A stretch of 64,000 nt of DNA from Bacteroidota bacterium (GTDB lineage Bacteria > Bacteroidota > Bacteroidia > 2-12-FULL-35-15), in assembly GCA_017303895.1 (NCBI GenBank), contig JAFLBF010000007.1, forward strand, positions 82,549 through 146,548, in the 5' to 3' direction. How positions within the stretch are numbered: the first letter of the stretch is position 1; every line of letters starts with the position of its first letter. The position numbers and the translations under genes were made by a program. The notes under the pieces are model-generated. The model worked only from the letters and a program-made list of their open reading frames with translations. It made no database searches and was not told the DNA's origin. Positions 14,348-21,056 of this stretch are shown here, one piece after another.

Positions 14348-17300
14348 ATGATCCATTTCTTCGGAAACAATTCCAATAGAGTGTATGCCGTTCAGGCAAA
14401 AGCAGAAATAAATGCAGCTGATATCAAAAAGTTAAATTGGTTATTTGGTGGTTCTAATAAAATAGAACAAACCACTATCAAGGAAACATTTGTTGGGCCG
14501 CGTGCTGCCATGGTAACACCATGGAGTACCAATGCTGTGGAGATCACTCAAAATATGGGAATAGAAGGCTTGATCCGTATCGAAGAGTTTGAAAAAGTTG
14601 CAGCTGATTTCAGCGATTTCGATCCAATGTTGTCGCAAAAATACCAGGAATTAAATCAAGAAATTTATACCATCAATATCAAACCTGAATCCATTTTGGA
14701 GATCGCAGATATTGATGCATACAATAAACAGGAAGGTTTAGCTTTAAGCGCAGAAGAAGTAGAATATCTGAATAATCTGGCAGCTAAACTAAAACGTAAA
14801 TTAACGGATTCTGAAATTTTTGCTTTCTCACAAGCTAATTCAGAACACTGCCGTCATAAGATCTTCAACGGAACATTTGTTGTAAATGGTGAAGAAAAAC
14901 CGACTTCATTGTTTAAGATGATCCGTAAAACATCGGAGACACATCCGAATGAGATCGTTTCTGCTTACAAAGACAATGTAGCTTTTATCAAAGGACCGAA
15001 AGTAACTCAGTTTGCTCCTAAGTCGGCTGATAAACCTGATTTTTATGCTGAAAAAGAATTTGAATCCGTTATCTCTTTGAAAGCGGAAACACATAATTTC
15101 CCTACAACCGTAGAACCTTTCAATGGCGCTGCAACAGGTTCAGGTGGAGAGATCCGCGATCGTTTGGCGGGTGGACAAGGTTCATTGCCATTGGCGGGAA
15201 CTGCAGTGTACATGACAGCCTACTCACGTTTAGATGACAGCAGAGACTGGGAAAAAGGGATGGCTGAACGTAAATGGTTGTATCAAACGCCAATGGATAT
15301 TTTGATCAAAGCATCGAATGGTGCATCCGACTTTGGAAATAAATTCGGACAACCATTGATCTCCGGTTCGGTTCTTACATTCGAGCATGAAGAAGCAAAA
15401 CGTAAAGTTGGTTTCGATAAAGTGATCATGTTGGCAGGTGGTGTTGGTTATGGTAAATTGGATCAAGCGATCAAAAAAACACCAAAAGCGGGTGATAAGA
15501 TCGTCATTCTTGGTGGTGAAAATTATCGTATCGGTATGGGTGGTGCAGCCGTATCATCAGCTGATACAGGTGCTTTCGGTTCAGGGATAGAATTAAATGC
15601 GATCCAACGTTCTAATCCTGAAATGCAAAAACGTGCTGCTAATGCTATTCGTGGCTTGGTAGAAAGTGATAACAACCCGATCGTATCCATTCACGATCAT
15701 GGTGCAGGCGGACATTTAAATTGTTTATCGGAATTAGTGGAAGCAACAGGTGGTTTGATCGATATGGATAAATTACCTGTTGGTGATCCTACCTTATCTG
15801 CAAAAGAAATTATCGGTAACGAATCGCAAGAGCGTATGGGATTGGTGATCGGTGAAAATGATATTGATACCTTAAAACGTATCTCTGAGCGTGAGCGCTC
15901 TCCAATGTACACTGTTGGTGATGTTACAAATGATCACCGTTTTACGTTTGTATCCAAAACAACTGGTATCAAACCAATGGATTACGCATTGAGTGATTTC
16001 TTTGGTAGCTCACCAAAAACGATCATGAATGACAAACAGGTGGATAGAAAATATGCGGATGTTTCTTACAATGTAAATGATATCCCATCTTACCTGAATA
16101 AAGTATTGCAACTAGAAGCTGTTGCTTGTAAAGATTGGTTAACGAATAAAGTTGACCGTTGTGTGGGTGGTAGAGTTGCAAAACAACAGTGTGCAGGACC
16201 ATTACAGTTGCCACTTAATAATGTTGGTGTAATGGCATTGGATTATAAAGGCAAAGAAGGGATAGCGACTTCTATCGGTCATTCTCCTGTTTCTGCTTTG
16301 GTTGATCCTGTTGCAGGTTCACGTAATTCTATTGGAGAAGCACTTAGTAATTTAGTCTGGGCACCTTTAAAAGATGGATTAACTTCTGTTTCTTTATCAG
16401 CAAACTGGATGTGGCCTTGTAAAAATGAAGGTGAAGATGCACGATTGTATGATGCAGTAAAAGGATGTTCTGATTTTGCCATTGAATTAGGGATCAATAT
16501 TCCAACAGGGAAAGATTCCTTGTCAATGAAACAAAAATATCCTAACGATGAAGTGATCGCTCCGGGAACAGTTATCATTTCTAGCGTTGGCAATTGCTCT
16601 GATATCAATAAAATTGTGGAGCCGGTATTGAAACGTAATGGCGGAAATATTTACTACTTAAATTTATCTCAAGATACATTCAAATTAGGTGGTTCTTCTT
16701 TTGCTCAGGTACAAAATAAAATTGGTGCAGAGGTGCCGACCATCACTAGCGCAGCTTACTTCAAAAAAGCATTTAACTTATTGCAAGATTTGATCAAGGC
16801 CGGAAAGATCAAAGCAGGACATGATGTGGGAAGTGGTGGATTGATCACAACACTTTTAGAGATGTGTTTTGCAGATGTGAATTTGGCTGCTAACTATGAT
16901 CTTACATCTTTGAATGAAAAAGATTCGGTTAAAACATTCTTCAATGAAAATATAGCAGTTGTGTTTCAAGCCGATGCTTCAGTAGAAGCAGAATTTTCAA
17001 AAAACAACATCGAAGTATTTAACATTGGTAAGGTGGTAAATGGAAATACGATCACTGTAAAAAATCATATTGATTCATTTAACTTTAATGTTTCTGAAGT
17101 GCGTGATATCTGGTATAAAACATCTTTCCTTTTAGATTCTAAACAATCGAAAAATGGAATGGCGAAAGAGCGCTATAGCAATTATAAAAACCAACCATTA
17201 CAATTTGTTTTCCCAAAACATTTCAATGGTAAAATGCCTGTCACTTCGAGCTTGTCACTTCGAGCGGAGTCGAGAAGCGAGAAACCAAAAGCTGCTATCA

Positions 17301-18031
17301 TCCGTGAAAAAGGATCGAATTCCGAACGTGAAATGGCGAATGCTATGTATTTAGCAGGTTTTGATGTAAAGGATGTACATATGACCGATCTGATCTCCGG
17401 CAGAGAAACATTGGAAGATATTCAGTTCATTGGTGCAGTAGGTGGTTTTTCTAATTCAGATGTATTAGGTTCAGCGAAAGGTTGGGCCGGAGCATTTTTA
17501 TACAATGAAAAAGCAAACGCGGCTATCCGTAATTTCTTCAAGCGTGAAGATACTTTATCAGTCGGGATATGTAACGGATGTCAGTTGTTGATGGAATTAG
17601 AATTGATCAATCCTGAGCATGAAGTGCATGGTAAAATGCATCACAATACTTCCGGCAAACATGAGAGTGGTTTTACTTCAGTGAAAGTTCAAAAGAACAA
17701 TTCGATCATGTTATCTTCTTTAGAAGGAGCTACTTTAGGTGTATGGATCTCGCATGGTGAAGGAAAATTCAAATTACCTTACTCAGAAGATAAATACAAT
17801 ATCGTTGCTAAATATGCTTACGATCAATATCCTGCTAATCCGAATGGTTCTGATTTTAATACAGCCATGATGTGCGATACAACAGGCCGTCATTTAGTGA
17901 TGATGCCACATATTGAACGTTCTACATTCCCATGGAACTGGGCACATTACCCTGACAGAGCAGGTGATCAGGTCTCGCCTTGGTTAGAGGCTTTTGTGAA
18001 TGCAAGAAAATGGATTGAAAGTAGAAAGTAA
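14348..18031 (+). CDS. purL: Phosphoribosylformylglycinamidine synthase, one-chain type
   Basis: The 1227-residue enzyme makes FGAM from FGAR, glutamine and ATP in purine synthesis. It is the large form: an N-terminal PurS-like part, two PurM-like halves (ETHNFPTTVEPFNGAATGSGGEIRD near residue 248; SIHDHGAGGHLNCLSELVE near 450; GHDVGSGGLITTLLEMCF near 825), and a C-terminal glutaminase domain with the nucleophile in GICNGCQLLMEL and the histidine in MPHIERSTFPWNWAHY. Between the synthase and glutaminase domains an unusual stretch, VTSSLSLRAESRSE, is encoded by a palindromic repeat inserted in frame at 17239. The gene stands alone, with its own promoter and a terminator at 18054. Confidence 0.96.
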   Translation: MIHFFGNNSNRVYAVQAKAEINAADIKKLNWLFGGSNKIEQTTIKETFVGPRAAMVTPWSTNAVEITQNMGIEGLIRIEEFEKVAADFSDFDPMLSQKYQELNQEIYTINIKPESILEIADIDAYNKQEGLALSAEEVEYLNNLAAKLKRKLTDSEIFAFSQANSEHCRHKIFNGTFVVNGEEKPTSLFKMIRKTSETHPNEIVSAYKDNVAFIKGPKVTQFAPKSADKPDFYAEKEFESVISLKAETHNFPTTVEPFNGAATGSGGEIRDRLAGGQGSLPLAGTAVYMTAYSRLDDSRDWEKGMAERKWLYQTPMDILIKASNGASDFGNKFGQPLISGSVLTFEHEEAKRKVGFDKVIMLAGGVGYGKLDQAIKKTPKAGDKIVILGGENYRIGMGGAAVSSADTGAFGSGIELNAIQRSNPEMQKRAANAIRGLVESDNNPIVSIHDHGAGGHLNCLSELVEATGGLIDMDKLPVGDPTLSAKEIIGNESQERMGLVIGENDIDTLKRISERERSPMYTVGDVTNDHRFTFVSKTTGIKPMDYALSDFFGSSPKTIMNDKQVDRKYADVSYNVNDIPSYLNKVLQLEAVACKDWLTNKVDRCVGGRVAKQQCAGPLQLPLNNVGVMALDYKGKEGIATSIGHSPVSALVDPVAGSRNSIGEALSNLVWAPLKDGLTSVSLSANWMWPCKNEGEDARLYDAVKGCSDFAIELGINIPTGKDSLSMKQKYPNDEVIAPGTVIISSVGNCSDINKIVEPVLKRNGGNIYYLNLSQDTFKLGGSSFAQVQNKIGAEVPTITSAAYFKKAFNLLQDLIKAGKIKAGHDVGSGGLITTLLEMCFADVNLAANYDLTSLNEKDSVKTFFNENIAVVFQADASVEAEFSKNNIEVFNIGKVVNGNTITVKNHIDSFNFNVSEVRDIWYKTSFLLDSKQSKNGMAKERYSNYKNQPLQFVFPKHFNGKMPVTSSLSLRAESRSEKPKAAIIREKGSNSEREMANAMYLAGFDVKDVHMTDLISGRETLEDIQFIGAVGGFSNSDVLGSAKGWAGAFLYNEKANAAIRNFFKREDTLSVGICNGCQLLMELELINPEHEVHGKMHHNTSGKHESGFTSVKVQKNNSIMLSSLEGATLGVWISHGEGKFKLPYSEDKYNIVAKYAYDQYPANPNGSDFNTAMMCDTTGRHLVMMPHIERSTFPWNWAHYPDRAGDQVSPWLEAFVNARKWIESRK
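17239..17281 (+). repeat. In-frame palindromic repeat inside purL
   Basis: Two 14-nt tandem units, TGTCACTTCGAGCT and TGTCACTTCGAGCG, are followed by GAGTCGAGAAGCGAG. The TTCGAG...TCGAGAA layout recurs at about 41191-41225 outside a gene. In purL it is read as about 14 residues in a linker ahead of the glutaminase domain, without breaking the frame. Codon use and base composition differ from the flanks. Confidence 0.7.
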
Positions 18032-18046
18032 TTTCTAGAAGTGATT

Positions 18047-18178
18047 TTATTTAAAAGAGAATTCAATCAGAATTCTCTTTTTTTTATCCGAACGTAAAAT
18101 TCTATAAAAGAAATAGCCACAGCAGCCACTGAATACTGCTACAGTTGAAAGCCAGAAAATTAGTGCAGTTGTTGTCAT
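18047..18178 (-). CDS. Small single-pass membrane protein
   Basis: A 43-codon ORF starts at ATG 18178 and stops at 18047. The product has a hydrophobic helix (about residues 5-29, LIFWLSTVAVFS then GCCGYFFYRIL) followed by a basic tail (RSDKKKR). It begins 18 bp after the panD stop codon on the same strand, so it may be the third gene of the crp-panD operon. Its last codons coincide with the hairpin shared with the purL terminator. No family is assigned; similar tiny helix-plus-basic-tail proteins act as accessory subunits of transporters or oxidases. Expression is unproven. Confidence 0.45.
   Translation of the reverse strand: MTTTALIFWLSTVAVFSGCCGYFFYRILRSDKKKRILIEFSFK
18054..18085. terminator. 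Bidirectional terminator after purL
   Basis: AAAGAGAATTC and GAATTCTCTTT form an 11-bp stem around AATCA, with five further T residues on the plus strand and a short T-rich exit on the minus strand. It closes purL and may also end the leftward crp-panD transcript. Confidence 0.85.
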
Positions 18179-18196
18179 CGTTTTGCTTCAATTGGA

Positions 18197-18541
18197 TTAA
18201 AAAGTATTATCTGCTTTTGGAAAGATAATTTGAGGATTGAACTTTTTCGCATCATCTATTGCCATTTGAGCATATGAAATTATAATTACTTTATCTCCCT
18301 TACTTATTTTGAGTGCAGCAGGTCCATTCATGCAAATTTCTTTGCTTCCTTTTTTGCCTTTTATTACGTAGGTAATTAGCCTTTCTCCATTTCTATGGTT
18401 AACCACATGTACTTGTTCGCCCTCGATTATATTTACTGCATTCATTAAGTTTTCATCTATAGTGATACTTCCAATATAGTCGATGTTTGCTTCTGTAATA
18501 AATGCATTATGTATTTTTGATTTTAGAACTGTAATAAACAT
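18197..18541 (-). CDS. panD: Aspartate 1-decarboxylase
   Basis: The 114-residue pyruvoyl enzyme converts aspartate to beta-alanine for pantothenate and CoA. The self-cleavage site is in IDYIGSITID, between Gly and Ser near residues 24-25. The other family blocks are IIEGEQVHVVNHRNGERLITYVI and MNGPAALKISKGDKVIIISYAQM. The N-terminus MFITVLKSKIHNAFITEAN is typical. It starts 5 bp after the crp-type gene on the same strand, so the two are almost certainly one transcript. That is unusual, since panD normally accompanies panB or panC. Confidence 0.94.
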   Translation of the reverse strand: MFITVLKSKIHNAFITEANIDYIGSITIDENLMNAVNIIEGEQVHVVNHRNGERLITYVIKGKKGSKEICMNGPAALKISKGDKVIIISYAQMAIDDAKKFNPQIIFPKADNTF

Positions 18542-18546
18542 GATTT

Positions 18547-19242
18547 TTATAGGTCTGATAAAATATTTAAAAGATACTTTTGTTTTTGAATAATAATTTT
18601 AGTCCCCTTAGTTGAAATAATTTTCTGATCCTTAAAGGTGCGTAGCATCCTTACTAAGGTTTCTTTTGCCGTTCCGACAAAACCTGCAAAATCGTCCCTG
18701 TTGATAGCAATTATTGATTTTTTACTTTTTTCATTTTCCCTTTTGTAAACACGATCTAATATTATTAAACTTAAAGCAACTCGTTCCTTTACTCCATATT
18801 GAGAGAAAATGGTCATTTTGTTTATCCAGACAGAGAATTCTTTCGAAAGAACAACTAATAATTCTTTCGCTAAATTGCTGGAATTAATTAATATAGAATT
18901 AAAAATATCTTTTGGAATGAAGGTAACCACAACATTGTCCATCGCCATTGCTGAAACAGGGTGGGGTTCTTCTGCTAGGATTGGCCTGTAGCCAAAATAG
19001 TCTCCTTTTTTATAAATATATACGATACTCTGTTTACCATCACTATTCGTTTTGAAAATTTTAACTTTCCCTTTTCTTATAATATATACACCTTTAGAGT
19101 AACTCTTTTCTTTAAATAACAGTTCTCCTTTAGAAAACTCTCTTCTTGTAATTTTAGATTGAATAGAATTGAATTCATCCTTTGATAAGAAATCAAAGAA
19201 AGAAGTTGATTTTAAGTGAAAATTTTCAATATTAAACTCCAT
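18547..19242 (-). CDS. Crp/Fnr-family transcription regulator
   Basis: The protein has an N-terminal cyclic-nucleotide-binding-like beta roll (about residues 15-120; FSKGELLFKEKSYSKGVYIIRKGKVKIF), a dimer helix, and a C-terminal winged helix with DDFAGFVGTAKETLVRMLRTF as helix-turn-helix. Glu and Arg of the recognition helix (KETLVR) match Fnr-type contacts to TTGA half-sites. The protein has no cysteine, so it cannot bind an Fnr-style iron-sulfur cluster; its signal is unknown. I prefer ATG at 19242 (231 residues) over an in-frame TTG two codons upstream. The palindrome TTGACA-N2-TGTCAA at 19271, just ahead of the gene, and another before kamA are likely its operators. panD follows by 5 bp. 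Confidence 0.9.
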   Translation of the reverse strand: MEFNIENFHLKSTSFFDFLSKDEFNSIQSKITRREFSKGELLFKEKSYSKGVYIIRKGKVKIFKTNSDGKQSIVYIYKKGDYFGYRPILAEEPHPVSAMAMDNVVVTFIPKDIFNSILINSSNLAKELLVVLSKEFSVWINKMTIFSQYGVKERVALSLIILDRVYKRENEKSKKSIIAINRDDFAGFVGTAKETLVRMLRTFKDQKIISTKGTKIIIQKQKYLLNILSDL

Positions 19243-19270
19243 GCTCAATTATATTAATTTTAAAAAGATA

Positions 19271-19294
19271 AATAATTGACATTTGTCAATTATT
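19271..19294. promoter_or_regulatory. Crp/Fnr-type operator, site 1
   Basis: An almost perfect 24-bp palindrome has 11-bp arms around a TT centre, core TTGACATTTGTCAA. Its centre (19282.5) is 36.5 nt upstream of the end of the rightward -7 box at 19312-19319, a class II activator position. Leftward, a weaker box TATCTTTT (plus-strand 19263-19270) would place the same site over the crp promoter, suggesting autoregulation. Confidence 0.75.
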
Positions 19295-19311
19295 AAATAG
19301 AATTTGATTGG

Positions 19312-19319
19312 TAAGTTTG
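19312..19319 (+). promoter_or_regulatory. -7 box of the intergenic transcript
   Basis: TAAGTTTG is an exact TAnnTTTG match. It lacks a -33 TTG; instead the Crp/Fnr palindrome lies where an activator would replace it. Transcription would start near 19325. Confidence 0.6.
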
Positions 19320-19324
19320 CAGCA

Positions 19325-19388
19325 CTATACTTTTTCATTCCTTAATATGGCCTGCCGGTGCTGTGCTTGGTGCTGGCGGGCCTTTTTT
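19325..19388 (+). ncRNA. Candidate short regulatory RNA or attenuator with strong terminator
   Basis: From the predicted start near 19325, about 22 nt lead to a GC-rich hairpin: GGCCTGCCGG (19349-19358) pairs with CTGGCGGGCC (19373-19382) through two wobble pairs, followed by TTTTTT (19383-19388). The result would be a terminated RNA of about 64 nt under a Crp/Fnr-type operator. A 20-codon reading frame starting at 19347 crosses the hairpin and is rich in Cys and Trp (CRCCAWCW), so a leader peptide is an alternative. The hairpin is seen; the RNA is inferred. Confidence 0.5.
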
Positions 19389-19389
19389 G

Positions 19390-19590
19390 ATGATGTTCGA
19401 TATTATTAAAAAAGAAATATTATTTTCAATTGATTCCGATGACATTTCCAAAATTTCCTTTCGTGTGGAAAGTGAATATTCTAAAGAAATTATCGAATGT
19501 CTGATCGCATTTCTTTCTGAACAATATAATTCAGATTCACTTACAGTCGAACAAAAAAACAAGATACGATTATTTATTAATTTTTTGTAA
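19390..19590 (+). CDS. Small unknown protein downstream of the hairpin
   Basis: A 66-codon ORF starts at ATG 19390 (or 19393), immediately after the T run of the hairpin. A longer version from GTG 19363 would begin inside the hairpin and is unlikely. The product is acidic to neutral and soluble, with IIKKEILFSIDSDDISKISF and SKEIIECLIAFLSEQYNSD, and has no family that I recognise. If real, it would be made only when the terminator ahead of it is read through. It ends where the second operator begins. Confidence 0.35.
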   Translation: MMFDIIKKEILFSIDSDDISKISFRVESEYSKEIIECLIAFLSEQYNSDSLTVEQKNKIRLFINFL

Positions 19591-19634
19591 TTGACAATTG
19601 TCAATGACTTTCCGTTTGCATATGATTTTATTTG
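19590..19634 (+). promoter_or_regulatory. Crp/Fnr-type operator (site 2) and promoter of the KamA-like gene
   Basis: TTGACAATTGTCAA at 19591-19604 is a perfect palindrome centred at 19597.5. The -7 box TTTATTTG at 19627-19634 is one base off TAnnTTTG. Centre to box end is 36.5 nt, exactly as at site 1. Transcription would start near 19640, 7 nt before the ATG at 19647. Confidence 0.75.
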
Positions 19635-19646
19635 TAGAAAAAAACT

Positions 19647-20984
19647 ATGAAACTAAAATCCTATACACTTAGTAATTTTAAAACTTTGAAACAAGTCGAA
19701 CGGCTTTCAAAGGAACAAATTGAAGCGATCGAAGTTGTTGGAAATGTTCTTCCTTTTAAAACAAATAACTATGTCGTTGATGAACTAATAAATTGGGAAG
19801 ATCCCGAAAATGATCCGATGTTCAAACTAACATTTCCACAAAAAGGAATGTTGAGCGATGAGCATTATCAAGCAATGAAAATTGTTTTAAATAATACGTC
19901 CAATAAAGACGATATCAAACGAGTTGCGAATGTCATTCGTATGGAGCTAAATCCTCATCCTGCCGGGCAGATCGAACATAATGTGCCGGAGTTTAACGGA
20001 GAGAAGATCATGGGATTGCAGCATAAGTATAGAGAAACGGTGCTTTTCTTCCCAAGCCAGGGTCAGACATGTCATGCCTACTGTACATTTTGTTTTCGAT
20101 GGCCTCAATTTGTTGGAATGGATGAATTCAAATTTGCAGCAAAAGAAGCTTCCTTACTAAAGGATTACGTCAAAGAAAATATAGGTGTAACTGATATTCT
20201 GTTTACAGGCGGTGATCCAATGATCATGAAGGCAAAAGTATTCGCTTCTTATGTTTTGCCTCTTTTAGAGAATGATGTTCCTAATTTGCAAACGATTAGA
20301 ATTGGTACTAAAGCACTTGCTTATTGGCCATATAAATTTATTAGTGATGATGATACGGAAGAGTTATTTGATCTGTTTGAATTAATAGTGAAGAAAGGGA
20401 TCAATCTATCCATAATGGCTCATTTTTCTCACCCAGTTGAGTTGGAGACAGAAGCAGTAAAAATAGCTATAAAAAGATTAAGAAGTATTGGTGTTCAAAT
20501 AAGAACACAATCGCCACTGCTTAAGCATATAAATGATTCTCCCGATGTTTGGGCTGAAATGTGGAGGAAACAAGTCAATTTAAATTGCATCCCATATTAC
20601 ATGTTTATTCCTCGTGATACAGGAGCACAAGAGTATTTTGCTTTGCCTTTGGAGAAAGCCTGGGATGTTTTTAGGAATGCATACCAGCGTGTGAGTGGTG
20701 TTTGTAGAACTGTTCGTGGACCAAGTATGTCGTGTACACCAGGGAAAGTTCAGATTTTAGGAATTTCAGAAATAAACAACAAAAAAGTTTTTGTCCTGCG
20801 TATGCTTCAGGGAAGAAATCCTGATTGGGTAGCAAAACCATTCTTTGCCGAATACGATCCCAATGCTATATGGATGGATGATCTGCGACCCGCTTTGGGT
20901 GATGAGAAATTTTTCTTCGAAGATGAATTAGAATGGCTATTCAATGAGCATCTTACGGATGATGAAATTGGCAGGTTTGAGTGA
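19647..20984 (+). CDS. KamA-family radical SAM enzyme (lysine 2,3-aminomutase-like)
   Basis: The 445-residue protein carries the radical SAM motif CHAYCTFC (Cys 142, 146, 149), the SAM-binding ILFTGGDPMIM, and KamA-like regions such as YYMFIPRDTGAQEYF and the C-terminal PGKVQILGI. Lysine 2,3-aminomutases use SAM, a 4Fe-4S cluster and PLP to turn L-lysine into L-beta-lysine; other members act on different amino acids or on EF-P lysine, so the substrate is uncertain. Sequence around FRWPQFVGMDEFKF differs from classic KamA. It lies under a Crp/Fnr-type operator and 72 bp before a ClC channel gene, and is oxygen-sensitive chemistry by nature. Confidence 0.82.
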   Translation: MKLKSYTLSNFKTLKQVERLSKEQIEAIEVVGNVLPFKTNNYVVDELINWEDPENDPMFKLTFPQKGMLSDEHYQAMKIVLNNTSNKDDIKRVANVIRMELNPHPAGQIEHNVPEFNGEKIMGLQHKYRETVLFFPSQGQTCHAYCTFCFRWPQFVGMDEFKFAAKEASLLKDYVKENIGVTDILFTGGDPMIMKAKVFASYVLPLLENDVPNLQTIRIGTKALAYWPYKFISDDDTEELFDLFELIVKKGINLSIMAHFSHPVELETEAVKIAIKRLRSIGVQIRTQSPLLKHINDSPDVWAEMWRKQVNLNCIPYYMFIPRDTGAQEYFALPLEKAWDVFRNAYQRVSGVCRTVRGPSMSCTPGKVQILGISEINNKKVFVLRMLQGRNPDWVAKPFFAEYDPNAIWMDDLRPALGDEKFFFEDELEWLFNEHLTDDEIGRFE

Positions 20985-21025
20985 TTTTGTTTATACAAAT
21001 GATAGACAATTTATGCCATTCGCTT

Positions 21026-21033
21026 TATATTTG
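21026..21033 (+). promoter_or_regulatory. -7 box of the ClC gene
   Basis: TATATTTG is an exact TAnnTTTG match, 23 nt before the ATG at 21057. The ClC gene could therefore be transcribed separately from the KamA-like gene as well as by read-through. Confidence 0.45.
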
Positions 21034-21056
21034 CTCTGAATTAAATTGTGATTTGA

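Noticed and set aside
19363..19389. GTG start that would extend the small ORF into the hairpin
   Set aside because: Translation would begin inside a strong stem; ATG 19390 just after it is more plausible.
19335..19604. Minus-strand ORF of 89 codons in the crp-kamA intergenic region
   Set aside because: It covers the hairpin and both regulatory zones antisense and has no start signal; the plus-strand signals explain the region better.
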